From Canna indica (Eukaryota > Streptophyta > Magnoliopsida > Zingiberales > Cannaceae), in the NCBI GenBank assembly GCA_034359265.1, contig CP136890.1:35320501-35384500 (forward strand): 64,000 nt of DNA, in the 5' to 3' direction. Every line of letters begins with the position of its first letter. Position 1 is the first letter of the stretch. The notes below the pieces were generated by a model. The model had not been told where the DNA came from. It ran no database searches and saw nothing but the letters and a program-made list of their open reading frames with translations. Of this stretch, positions 34,801-46,340 are shown one piece after another. The position numbers were made by a program, and so were the translations under genes.

Positions 34801-35905
34801 TGTCCAATACAGAAACAAAAATTAAATTCCGTCGAAAAGACGGGACTACAAAGGTCTCTATCAAGTCCAAATAACATCCAGTTCTTAATAATAACTTAAA
34901 ATTGCCTATAGCTTCAACTTGAACTGACTTGCCATCGCCTACGTAGATGAATCTTTCAGCATCAGTTGGCTTTCGGCAACTCAGGCAACCTTGCATAGAC
35001 ACACTAATATGAGTAGTAGCACCAGAATCTACCCACCAACTGTCTTGGGGTACAGAAGTTAAGTTAACTTCAGAACAAACCAAAGTGAGAAGTGTACCTT
35101 TCTTAGCACGCCATGCGTGATATTTGACACAATCTTTCTTCATATGTCCATCAGTCTTCTTGCAAAAGAAACAAGTGATGCCCTTATCTTGTTCCTTCTG
35201 CTTCTTTTTCTGTGGAACACTTGCAACTTTCTTAGATTTAGGTCTTTTCTTGCCTTTGCCTTTGGAGGCAATAGCCAGATGAGCACTCTCAGTTCTGTCA
35301 AGCTTCAATCTCTCCTCTTGCACATAGTGAGAAATGAGCTCATTGAGAGATCATTTCTCCTTTTGATAGTTATAACTAATTTTAAATTGTTTATACTATG
35401 CAGGGAGAGAGATGAGAACTATATGCACCAGAAGATCCTTAGATATATCTAACTTAAGTGCCTTTAATTTTGAAGCAATATTTGATATTTCCATAATGTA
35501 CTCTCTGATGTTCCCCTTGCCCTTATATTTCATTGAGATTAGTCTTGCTAAAAGCATGCTTGTCTTAGACTTTTCATTTCTTTCAAAGCGTTTTTCAAGG
35601 GCAATAAGGAACGATGTGACATTAGTCTCGTCAGACATGGCGCCCCTAAAGCATTCTGGAATTGCACGCCTAATGATCATTAGACTTAAGCGATTGGATT
35701 TATCCCACTGATCATATGCCATCTTTTCCTCATGGGAACTTTGAGCTGAGAGAGCAGCGGGTTGATCCATACGAAATGCTAAGTCCAGATCCATTCATCC
35801 AAGAACGATCATAATGTTCTCTTTCCATGCTTTAAAGTTTGTGCCACTTAGCACAGGGATGGAGTTAACACTAGTAGCAATTGAAGTAGCAGAAGTATTC
35901 ACTAA
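31890..35905 (-). pseudogene. gag-pol: Copia B gag-pol, single frame with stops only
   Basis: One minus-strand frame from about 35905 to 31890. Gag: SIPVLSGTNFKAWKENIMIV at the start, NREYIMEISNIASKL-type middle, CCHC knuckle CFFCKKTDGHMKKDC near 35160. Protease: DSWWVDSGATTHIS near 35030. Integrase: [56 protein letters not shown] all kept. Reverse transcriptase: WIFKTKRDSKGNVERYKARL, MDVKTAFLNG, YVDDILLA near 32810. RNase H: YDSDFIGCQDSRR, ASTMEAEF, LLCDNNSAV. About nine to ten in-frame stops are present, nearly all explained by C-to-T or G-to-A change at Gln, Arg or Trp codons. The opening follows a splice-like 'cttttag', with no obvious ATG. Confidence 0.93.
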
Positions 35906-37752
35906 AAGAGAACAAAATAAAATATGATATTATAAGCAGCTCAAAATAAAATGCAATTAATCATGTAACAGAAAGAAAGAAATAATGACAGTCCCCATTA
36001 CAAGATACCAAACACAATATTGATATTTTATCTTTGGACAAAAATTATCAACTTGTAAGCGGTACTCTCAATGTAGTAATCAAATACTGACCATTAGGCC
36101 TGTCAAACAACGAGTCTTTCTTTGGACTGACTCGTGTTCACATGGTAAACTTTATGAAGCCACGTATTTATTACCACAAGCATATAAGGAATTCGGTCAG
36201 GTAGGAACCTTCCTTTGGGCCGATTACTACCCACATGAATTACAAACATGCAGACATCTTATATATTCTGAAAATAAATTAATTTAATACAAGAGATGTC
36301 ACTTTGGCGACATGTTGTGCCAAACCAACATATTTCATAATATTAGACATATAAGTAAATGTGTCACTATTTAATTTCATGCTAAATTGGTCAAACTACA
36401 ATAAAGCGGTCAAAATTATGTTAAACCGATGAGGATTTGATTAATTTAAACATGAACCGAACCTAATTGAGCTGAACCGAAGCTAAATTGATGAGAATTA
36501 AGTTGAACCTAATGTTAATTCTACTGAACCGGTTGAAATTAAGCTGAACCAAATGTTAATTTCATTAAACCAGTCAAGAAACCTAATGAATCGCTTAAAA
36601 TTTGCACTGAACCGGTCTTAATTGGCCTGAACCGATGTCGAACCGGATAAATCTAACTTAAATCAGTGCTAAACCGGGCTCAATAACATTGAACCAGACC
36701 TAATTAACCAAATTCAACTGAACCGGTTCAATTGTGAAATGAATCGATCAATTGAGATAAATCGATTTAATTGAAGAGAACCGAATAAATAAACCGGTTC
36801 AATTTAAGTTTCGGGTCGGGTTCAAAGGTAAAGCGGGTCGGGTTAAACCTTAATGGATACGGACTTTAGATTAGGATCCAAATCCAAACCATTTTAAAAA
36901 AGAAGCGGTTCGGGTTTAGGACTAAATGGATTCGGGTTCATTAACTTTGATCCGGATCCGACCCGATAAATTACCCACTTCTCCCCACGACGCAGCGGTT
37001 CTAACCGAACCCTAACTCCCTTAACAGACGCCGACTACTGCAGCAGTTGTTCAACTAGCCGACGGCCCATCTCCCTCCTTCGACGATGACGCCGACGCTG
37101 ACGCCACCCGACCGGAGACCCCGACGATCAAGATGCCAGCGAGAGGCGGCGATAGGAGGGGTAAATCGGCAGGCGTCATTCATCTCTCCGAGCCATCTCT
37201 CACCCCCACACCGGACTGCACGACGACGCCGACCGTCCTCATGCGGCGGCGACAAGAACGCTGACATCGGGCGGCGACGAGAAAAACCAGAGCGACTCAG
37301 AAGAAGATAAGATAAAAGGAGAAGAAGAGAAGAAGAAGATGGACTTCCGTAGGCCTCTTCATGATCCTACCGGCCGGCGGCACGCGACAGAATGACCGCC
37401 CTCCCCTCCACGGCCGCAACTGCGTCTTGACGAGAGGAAGAAGCCAGGCGACTCCAAACAGCGGATCGGAGAAGAATTGCTACCCCCTTTCACCGCCGGC
37501 AAGGCTGATTCCAACCAAAATTGGATTTTTTTTAAAAATTCTTAAGCATGTAATCTCTAAACATGAGTCCCGAATCATGCATCATACAGAGTAAACACTA
37601 AAGATTCTCAAAATTGCATGTTGAACAGAAGACATGAATCCAAATTGCATGCTTCGAGTAAACATGAACAGTGCATAGAAAGCATGAACAGGAAGATACA
37701 GATTAAATGTTGAAACAAATTCAACAGCGCTCTCAATGATTCAATCATGAAT
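35906..37752 (-). other. Untranslated leader of copia B
   Basis: 1.85 kb without a credible gene. Next to the primer site it is AT-rich; a CpG-rich island follows (about 37000-37500) that gives overlapping frames on both strands; then about 500 bp (36430-36960) of degenerate 'gaaccg/cggttc' units; then AT-rich DNA to gag. The same order is seen in copia A. Confidence 0.6.
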
Positions 37753-37765
37753 GGCTCTGATACCA
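37753..37765 (-). other. Primer binding site, perfect tRNA-Met type
   Basis: Complement of GGCTCTGATACCA, that is TGGTATCAGAGCC, two bases inside the 5' LTR end. Confidence 0.92.
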
Positions 37766-37767
37766 AT

Positions 37768-38220
37768 TGATGGAATTTCTAAACAGGAATTAAACCCAAA
37801 ATCAAAAACATTCATGTTAAATCATTAAGAACAATAAGAATGGAAGCGTACCTGATTCCATCGCTCAAATTTCGAAGACGGGTTGGACTTCCAAGTCAAC
37901 ACGAGAGCCTGTACAAACGCACATTGAAAGATGGGAATTTCAGAGGCGAGGAACTTAACGCGTGACTCGGGGACCATAACCCCTCTATATATAGAGAAAA
38001 TCAGAGGTTGGTAAATTATCGTTTCGCCCATCATAAAACTTTAATATTACCACTATGGTACCTGTGCATACATTATTATTCCTATAATTATGAAATGATA
38101 CATGACCTTATAATAAACTTTATTAGATCACCTTTAATCGGTCAATCAAATTGATAGCGTAACCACATGTCAATAGATAAATGTTGGACTATAATAAATT
38201 ATTAAATAAATAATCTAACA
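37768..38220 (-). repeat. 5' LTR of copia B
   Basis: 453 bp, partner of 31026-31478. The TATA palindrome CTCTATATATAGAG is at 37983-37996. Confidence 0.92.
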
Positions 38221-38225
38221 TGAAG
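38221..38225. repeat. Target site duplication TGAAG, right copy
   Basis: Partner of 31021-31025. Confidence 0.88.
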
Positions 38226-39660
38226 TGCCTAGGTATTTAAAAGGAAAAGAACCACTATTCATCTTAAACTTCCTACAAATCCTATTTCTCAAAGTAGAAA
38301 TAGTATTATAAGGAAAGAAAATATCAGATTTATTAAAGTTAATTTCTTGATTGATATTTTTTCCAAAATCATCAAAAAAAATTTAAAACAATGTTAATAG
38401 ATTTATCATTAGCACGAAAAAAATAAAAGGATGTTATCAGCATACATAAGATGATTGATAGAAACCTCATGTTTAATCTTAACAAAACTGATTTCGCCCA
38501 AAGAACCAGCATGATTCAACATATTTGAAGGCAAATGACTAACTATAATATATATGTATGGGGACAGTGGATCGCCGTGCCTAATACCAAAGGAGCCCTT
38601 AAATTTATTAGAAGTGATACCATTAATGCTACAAGTAAAACTAGGAGTAGTAATTCATTCAGTAATCCACCTAATAAATTTGAAGGGAAAATTTAAAAGA
38701 TGCAACATGTTACAATTGAACTCCAAGAAATTCTATCATATGCCTTTTCAAGATCAATTTTAATGATAATAATAGGATTTTCCCCCTTAGAGTTATGGAT
38801 AGAATGAATCACTTCTTGAGCAATTAAAATATTATTAGGAATTGATCTACCAGCAATAAAAGCAAATTGATTACATGAAATAAGATTCTCCAAGTAAGGT
38901 TTGATTTTATTGGTAAGAACTTTAGCTAAAATCCTATAAGTGACATTACATAGGGCAATAGCTCTGTAATCTCTAATAGCCTTAGGATTATCATTCTTTA
39001 GGAATAAAAACTAAACATGTATCATTCCAACCAACAGGAAGTCTCATAATCATAAAAATACTTAAAAGCATCATCAAAATTCCCAAAAATAATGTCCCAA
39101 TAGTTTTTAAAAAATTCTCTTGTAAAACCATCAGGGCCAGGATTTTTTCCAGAACCCAAATATTTAACAACAGAAGCAATTTCAACAGAAGAAAAATTAG
39201 TAATCAAACTGTCATGAGTAGCATGGTCGATATGATTAATAGAAGGAATATAACAATTATCAAAAAAGTTTGGATCCTGATAATACCAAAGCTTAGCATA
39301 AAAATCAACAAAAGCATTAATAATTTCACCAGAATTAGAAACAATATCAGAATCAATAAGTATAAAAACAATCATATTTTTTCTTCTCCTAGCCTTAACC
39401 AAGTTTTGGTAATATTTAGTATTTTTCTCACCCTCATTAAGTCATCTAGTCTTAGCAAGAGTCCACCATTTAATAGAGAGTTGCATATTTAAAGCATGAG
39501 TCTTATTATAAAGAGAAGAAAGATTAACAGTTTCAGACTCAGTAAGCGAATCAGAACCATCTTTCAATTCCAAATCCTGAATCTGAGCATTGACCTTAGA
39601 AATATTATCTTCAATTTTACCAAGTTTATTCATATTCCAGAAAGATAATTTACTTCTAAG
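38226..39660 (-). pseudogene. LINE reverse transcriptase, main part
   Basis: Reading leftwards: MNKLGKIEDNISKVNAQIQD, LSIKWWTLAKTR*LNEGEKNT, SGKNPGPDGFTREFFKNYW, then NQFAFIAGRSIPNNILIAQE and IIKIDLEKAYDRISW, all core L1 RT motifs. The active-site block reads LMYADNILLFF rather than YADD, so a catalytic Asp is changed to Asn. It ends FPFKYLGTS at the copia B insertion point. Frames change near 39000 and 38700. Confidence 0.85.
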
Positions 39661-40600
39661 AATAGATAGGTTCCTAGCAGTAGAAACAACATGATTAGGG
39701 GCAGAACCATTAAACCAATGAGTTTGAATAATTTTCCTAACTCCAGGATACTCTATCCAAAAATTTTGAAATTTAAAGCTAAAGCAACTATATTTACTAG
39801 AATCCCTAACATTAAGAAGTAAAGGATAGTGATTTGAAGCTAATCTCGGAAGATGAGTAATCTTAGTGTTACCATATAAATTAAGCCAGCAACTATTAGC
39901 AAAAAATCAATCCAATCTAATAAGGATTCTATGATTATTTTTTCAGTTGTTACACCAAGTATAGTTAACACCAGTAAATCCTAAATAACAAAAATTACAA
40001 TTTGCAATGCAACTCTAAGTGAAAGAGCATTTTTATTAAGAACAAAAGGAGAACCATCAAACTTATCACATTCATGAGTAATGCATTTAAAGTCACCAAT
40101 TATAAGCCAAGGAATATCATTTAAATCAAGAGCACCAATATCATTCCCAAAAAATATTTCTAATTATCGGATTAGTATTAGCATAAATGCCCGAAAAAAG
40201 CCAAGGTGGACTATTCAGATTTTGAACAATAGAATTGATCATACAAGTTGACTTAGAAATAACATGAACCTTTAGCAGAGCAATTCTCTAGGCCAACAGG
40301 AGGCCCCAAGAAGCACCATCAGAACTAACCGACATACCTTCCAAATCTCTACCAAGAGATTTGATAAAATTTAAAGAGTTTTTATCAGGTAAATGTGTTT
40401 CTTGCAAAAAAAATATACTAACAAAGTGTTTAAATAAATTGATGCGTAAATATTCTTGAGCAGACCTTCTACGAAGACCTCTAACATACGAGCTAATGAA
40501 ATTAAGAAAAACCACAAAATTAATTTTACAGGGGAACACCCTGAGCAGAATCATCAACAGAAGATTTTTTAGAAGGCATAGCACCAACAACTTCCATAAT
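39661..40600 (-). pseudogene. LINE endonuclease domain, degraded
   Basis: Starts around 40540 with KINFVVFLNFISSYVRGLRR, a decayed form of the usual N-terminal 'isWNvRGL' block, then SAQEYLRINLFKHF and FFLQETHLPDKNSL, which keeps the QETH motif of AP-type LINE endonucleases. Downstream similarity is scattered over several frames with many stops; ITHLPRLASNHYPLLLNV near 39830 is probably the C-terminal 'SDHxPL' block. It would nick target DNA. Confidence 0.7.
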
Positions 40601-42336
40601 AGCATGGGAAACAGAGTTAACAAGAACATTAGAATTAGAAGAAGGAAAGACAAAATTAACCTCAAGTTATCATTATCTTTCCTAATCCTTTTCTTCTTAG
40701 TGTTAAGCATATTATCTAATCTAGACATATTATTATCCATTTCAAACTTAGAGAGTTTACCACCAACATTAGAAAACTTAATGCCTTTGCCCTTGTTTTT
40801 ATTCCTAGCATCCAAAGTACTACTACTAGGATCAGCATTGAATTTAACAAGAGCATTAGACACCTTCTCCACAAGAGTGTTAAAACCAGTCACACTAGAA
40901 GAATTAACTTTCAAATCAGACTCTCTATTGCCTCCAAAAAATATTACTATTACTAGGAGAGTCAATCCTATTACCCTGCATCTGATCACTAAGACCACTA
41001 AAAAGATTATTAATAAGATTCAAATGGTCTTTCTTAGAAATAATAGAGGAGGGTTCAGTCTCAAAAACCTTATCACCATTCTCCTGAAAGTCCTCAACAA
41101 TATCAGAGTGTGCCACATTGTTCTGATTAGGACCTGAACTAACACCTCTACATCTAGATCTTCTAGTCACTCTAATCCAAGGACCATACGTAGACCTAGG
41201 TTGGACCTGAGCCTTAGACATGCTAATATTATCAATATCCTTATTTAAAGAGTTACCAACATGCATATTCAAATCAACAGCATTAGAAGTAAATGTATAA
41301 TCACTAGCATTATGATCAACAAAACCACATTTAAAATAAAAAACAGGTAGCCTTTCATACCTCACAGCCTGGAAAAGACCAGAGTTAGGCTTATCAATCC
41401 AAATGCCTTGTTTAATGGGTTTAGAAAGATCAATCTCAATACAAATGCAAATGAACTTACCCCCCTTTCCCAATTAAAGGATTGTTCATCAATTTTAATA
41501 GGTTTCCCAATGAGAGATGCAATTTTAAAAAGAATATTATCAGACTAGTACTACATAGGTAAATAAATGAACTATACCCAAATAGGAGCAGAGTCTATAG
41601 TTTCAATCAAAACCTTAAAGTTAGGTTTCCAAAGTCTAAGGTTAATCAAATTTCCTTAGTAGGACCAAGGACCCTCAGAGAGAACTTTGAGGGCATTTTC
41701 CTTATTATTAAAGCGAAAAAGGAAGAAACCATTCTCTAAATCTATCACATTTTCAAGATTAAAAGAGGACCATATGGAAAAAGCCAAATTCCTAAGATGA
41801 AAATGCATAAGAGGTTTGTGAAGAAAACTATCAATTAAGGAAGAAAACCAAGGTTTCCTAATTTCTTGCAATTCAAGATCATCAAACTCAACATAATCAT
41901 CAACAGAAGCCTATATATTACAAAGGATTTCAACATAAGAGAAAGCTTTGCAATTAGAAGATCTAGAACTAAAAATGCTAGCCCAAGAAATTTGTTTATC
42001 AGCAAAATCAGTAGTATCATAGATAATAGTAGTGTTTTTAGTACTAACAGAACCACCAGAAGAAAGACTAGCATTAATACCACCACTATTATTATTAAAA
42101 CTTGGTAACCCAGACGCATCATGAGAAATATCACGAGAAACCTAAGAAACATCAGATGACATAGCATGCTTCGGAACAGGTTGTAAAGTAGTAGGCAGCA
42201 CATTACCTTTAGCAATACCAGAACCACTAGCAAAATTAGGGTATTTGGAAGAATTACCACTAGCAGTAGAAGGAGATTTACCCTTTGAACGACGATCAGA
42301 GGCTAAACTCATAGAAGCTTCGCCACCTTTCATCAT
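40601..42336 (-). pseudogene. LINE ORF1 (DUF4283-like plus zinc knuckle)
   Basis: Start ATG at 42336 (MMKGGEASMSLASDRRSKGK). A Ser-rich N-terminal part is followed by a DUF4283-like block at about 41656-41880 (FNLENVIDLENGFFLFRFNN, ALKVLSEGPWSY), then in another frame KPIKQGIWIDKPNSGLFQAV and ERLPVFYFKCGFVDHNASDY (about 41350), a CCHC knuckle whose first and last Cys have become Tyr. It would bind LINE RNA. The tail to about 40600 is Ser/Lys-rich. At least one frameshift (near 41480) and several stops. Plus-strand frames here (40496-41137) are shadows. Confidence 0.72.
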
Positions 42337-42675
42337 AACCAGGAGACAGCAAGACAACAAGCAACAATAGAAAAAATAGAAAAAAACATAAAAGCAAGAA
42401 CAAATCGAGCGCCAAGAAAAACCACAAGACCAAAAAGAGCAGAGACAACCCAAAAACGAAAAACAAAACTACAAGCAACCCAGGCACCAAAACCAATAAA
42501 AACCAAAAAAGAAAAAACAACCGGACAAAGAACCACAAAAGACTAAATACCAAAAACTAAGCAGAAAAACAAAAATGCGGCGAAGAATAGAAGGCCAACA
42601 GAAGGACCAAAAAAAGGCAAAAGAATCAATAAAAGAGAAAAAAGAAAAAAAACCAATAAATCAAGAAAAGAATAA

Positions 42676-44504
42676 ATCTAACAACACCGAGAACCGTCAT
42701 TAATGTACAAGTACAAGTGCTCATTAGGAAATGAGTTCACTGAACGGACCCACATGAGGAACACTGAATGTAATCCTTACTTGAGTGTCAATAGGATGTT
42801 CCTCATGTGATAGTAGGTACAAGCAATCCTTGGACCTGAGGTTGTTATGGTTACTTGTGTTTGGCAATCCATCGCTTTGGTTTTATCCCTACGTGGCTTG
42901 CAAAGTCATGTGACGGGTATTACCGGGCATGGGGAAGCATTCATGGAGGTAGGTGAGCAATCGACATGGAATCGGTTACTCCTATTGAGAGGAGATAATG
43001 TCCTATGTATCCCTATAAGTGTCGACTCGGGAATCTCTGGGCATAGTAGACATGAAAGTCAGAAAGAGATTTTTGACATTTCATTATTGAGACGACAACT
43101 TGACAGGTGGAATATATATGAATCGATATTAGGGTTTGATACTTTTTTGTACCCTAGCCGACTTCGGGACATTGTAACCGAAGGTTATAGTTGTACGATA
43201 ACTAATCACCGAAGGATGTTCAATCCCTGTAGATTGAACCTCACACTATCCGGGTAGTCATGACACGTTGCTAGACGTCAATCTTGACTTGTGAGTGGAG
43301 TCTCACACGATCCCTGTAGATTGAACCTCACACTACCCGAGGGGTTTAGTGTAGGCTTGTGAGATTCAAATAGAAAGTGTTCTATCGAATTCGACTCTCC
43401 GTTATGCACAACTCACTGCTGGCTTAGTGTGGAGTCCAATGGGTCACACACAAAATAGGCTACCATCGTAATGAGCTTTATGAGATAGAGTTCGAATGCG
43501 GCACCTAATGTCTACTAGCATGAACATGACGCAACACGATCACGGATTTCATTCACGGACAAAATAGGAAAGTTGTTTCCTAATCGGACGAACTATGAGC
43601 ATCCGAGGAAGGGGTTCCTCGTAACCCTAACTTGTAGGGTTCAACGCGCGATGAAGTCAACTCGACCTCGGGTCAAAGTCAAAGTGTTGACCCTGATCAA
43701 GTCAATATGTTGATTTGACTAGACCCAGGGGTCAAGGTGGGTCAGCTAAATATTAGAGGGAAACTCAAATTTTATTATGGCTCGAATTTTGAATTCGAAC
43801 TGGGTGAGAAACTTTGTTTTTATCCCATGAGCCTAGTCTCCCTATTTAATAGGGAAGTTAGTTGTTTAACTCCCTTTTAATAGGGAGATGAATTAATATG
43901 ATTAATTCAAGTCCCTATTAGAAAGGGAAGAGGTTGGAGATAAATCACAGAATTTTGAAAATTATGGGACGAGTTTAAATTTGAACCGCAATGAGATAAT
44001 TAAGGAGGTGTTAGTTGAGCACCCCATGGGTGAATTAATTTCGAATTTAATTAATAATTAATTTGAAATTAATTTCCAAAACCATTATCTCATTGATTTT
44101 TATCTTAGAGATAAATCCCAGAATTTTGAATTCCGGATGTGTTCAAAATTGGAATAAAGGGGCGGCTCCCTATTTTGTAGCCGCCCCTATGAGCATAAAT
44201 AGGGGTGGCCGACCACCCCCTTGTAGAAAATGATAGTCTTCATCATATTTTGATGCTCCCTCTCCAACAAGAGGTCGCCCCTCATGGGTTCCTCCTCCCC
44301 ATCTTCTGCAAGCTTGGTGAAGCTCCACCAAAATATTTTCTCGTCGGGATTATGCCGCCGCTCATATTTCTGGAGCAACAATTACAAATAGCGGCGTAAG
44401 GTATAAATTCTGCTCATCATCTCCTATTGAATTCCTTAATATCACTAAAGTAGATCGCTATTTTTGGGATGTTTGTAATTTTTAAAATTGCATTTTCATT
44501 TCAC
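42676..44504 (+). repeat. Unassigned LTR-retrotransposon-like non-coding block
   Basis: No gene; the frame at 42847-43257 shows no family signature. Around 43210-43345 a 25-bp word ('ccctgtagattgaacctc' type) occurs twice. 43937-44129 holds a nested direct/inverted repeat, and 44159-44219 holds two GC-rich hairpins around a TATA-like 'cataaata'. The look is that of a U3/R region, but no ends were found. Confidence 0.4.
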
Positions 44505-45187
44505 ATCACAACACCTTTAACACCCACAAGCTTTGATTGAGCCACTTCTTTGGTGAAATCCTAGTTTGAGCCAAGATTTCTTGATATAGCCTTCAAGCCT
44601 GATTTGATTCATCACCAAGGCAACAAGAGGAGTCAGGATTCATTGTTTTGAGAGCTAAGTTGTATTTGTTTTATTGTTGCTCTCATTTGATTATATTTTG
44701 TGCTTTCTTTCATTGTATTTGAACTTGTGTAAGACCTAGGTTGTTAGGTCTTGAATGGTTGGTGGCTGCCTTGGTGTTGAGGCTTAAATCCACCAGTGTA
44801 AATTTAGTTCGCTAGGATTAGTTGTTGAGGTGGGAGAGTGCTCTCGGTAGGAAGGCAAAAACTTTCGGGTGTGGAAGTGCCTTCGGTGTGAGAGCGGAGA
44901 CTCTCCGGTGAAAAGGTTCACATTGTAAAGGAAACACTTTAATTTAGTAAACTAGAGTTGGACATCCTAACCGAGGTGCTTAGGTAGTGAAGTAGGCATT
45001 GGGGCCGAACCATTATAAATCGACTTGTTAGCATTGCTTACTTTGCGCATTGAATTACTTGTTGTATATATTGCTTCCATATTTATCATCCTATTGTAAG
45101 TTGTCTAAGTAATCTAAGAAACGATTAAAATCGGAATTAGGCTTAAAGTTTAGTTAACACACTATTCACCCCCTCTCTAGTGTAGGT
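44505..45187 (+). repeat. Copia-type LTR fragment, 3' part
   Basis: Begins with 'cttgattgagccact' as at 24400, runs through the 'gagagcggagactctcc' block and the paired hairpins (44966-45015), and ends 'ctagtgtaggtcattcgac'. The 5' part is missing. Confidence 0.7.
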
Positions 45188-46340
45188 CATTCGACTTCTT
45201 AGATTATGCAATGAGCTTAGGAGACTTGGCTTAGAGGATAGAATAGTTTCTGTCGAGGAAGTGGTTGCACTATTCCTATATACAATCTGTCATAATGAAT
45301 GGGTGTGAGTTGTAGCAGAGCGTTACCAACACTCGACAAAAACAATCCATCAATGGTTCAAGTATACAATAGAAATAGTTCTACAGTTAGGCACAGGAAC
45401 TATAAAACCATTAGAATATCGAACAGTTCAACCAGAGATTCAAAAGAATCCTAAGTGGTTCCTATATTTTAAGTTAACATGCATAAATAGTATTTAGTTC
45501 CTGACGTGTGTAAGGGCACTAACTAAAGAATTTGTCTTTATGTAGAATTGCACAGGGGCAATCAACAGGACTCACATATCAACATGTACGTGTTCATACA
45601 AATAAGTCTATTGCATATTGTGGGCGCAAGGAAATAGTTACGCAAAATATCATGGCAGCCTACGCCCACAATATTAAATTTACCTACGTAAAGACAAGCT
45701 AGATCTGACACTCATTCTCATGTTCTTGCCCATTCTCATGCATCTATTAAATTTAAGGGTCATTGTTTTTATTGCGGTGTATATGGGCATATGATTAGGG
45801 ATTGTGCATTGAAAAGGAACCCAATGCTAGATTTTTACGGGTTCCAAAAGTTTCTACCCCATGGACCAAAGGAAATTTGGGTAGCAAAGCTTGCTTCCTC
45901 AAATGTAGGAGGAGCAACATCTCTTGGATAAGGAATTAGTGATTAATTATTTGAAGTTGCTCATGGGAGTGCAAAGGAAAAAACCATGTTGGTTGCAACT
46001 TCATGACAAGTGTAAGGGATTTGACATTCATCATTTCGGTATCAACTCCTAATCTTGCCTTACTTTAATTATTATTGGTGTTTTATGATACTCATTTAAA
46101 ATTTAGTGATTTCTCATTTTTATTGATTATACCTTGTGCTTGATACTTAATTTTCATGAACATGATTGACCTATCATTGACATATGTGACCTTTCGATTT
46201 TTAAACCTAAGCTAATAATTGGCATTTCGGTTTTCAACCAATAGAAAGGGATGGATATCTTATTTTTAAAATATTTTATTATTTGAGATCTCTTTGATTC
46301 ATTTTGGTATCATATTGTATCCTTTAAAATAAAGGGAAAA
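45188..46340 (+). pseudogene. gag: Copia gag C-terminus remnant and 3' region
   Basis: 45188-45690 shows nothing recognisable. At about 45750-45930 one frame reads HCFYCGVYGHMIRDCALKRN then PHGPKEIWVAKLASS and NVGGATS, the zinc knuckle and tail of a copia gag. Instead of protease and pol, the next 400 bp match the 3' non-coding region of the element at 56936-62655 (for instance 'catttcggttttcaacca' near 46222). Confidence 0.65.

Larger units (their letters stand above)
31026..38220 (-). mobile_element. Ty1/copia retrotransposon B, both LTRs present
   Basis: 7195 bp on the minus strand with two LTRs of equal length (453 bp), a perfect Met-tRNA primer site, a leader, one gag-pol frame and a purine tract, flanked by TGAAG. 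The LTRs differ at about 33 of 453 positions by eye, some 29 of them transitions. No frameshift is seen in gag-pol, only stops, so this was once a full autonomous element. It is inserted in a LINE. Confidence 0.95.
28735..42675 (-). mobile_element. L1-type LINE, interrupted by a MITE and a copia element
   Basis: The minus-strand LINE reads from about 42675 (5') to a T run at 28735-28743 on the plus strand, which is its A tail. Parts in order: ORF1 (DUF4283-type domain, zinc knuckle), endonuclease, reverse transcriptase, zf-RVT, RNase H. Copia B (31026-38220) sits at the end of the RT block, and a hAT MITE (29910-30351) sits further downstream. Without these two the LINE is about 6.3 kb, a normal length. 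Many stops and frameshifts show it is dead. The 5' limit is approximate. Confidence 0.85.

Noticed and set aside
37055..37594. Possible captured host gene exon in the copia B leader
   Set aside because: Overlapping frames on both strands and no recognisable domain; the same kind of island occurs in copia A, so it is part of the element design.
40496..41137. 213-codon plus-strand frame
   Set aside because: Shadow of the minus-strand LINE ORF1/endonuclease region; basic and low-complexity.
42847..43257. 136-codon frame as a candidate gene
   Set aside because: No motif found, and it is surrounded by LTR-type non-coding repeats.
43210..43345. Repeated 'ccctgtagattgaacctc' word as a functional pair
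   Set aside because: Only two copies and no dyad or coding context; more likely local duplication in LTR DNA.
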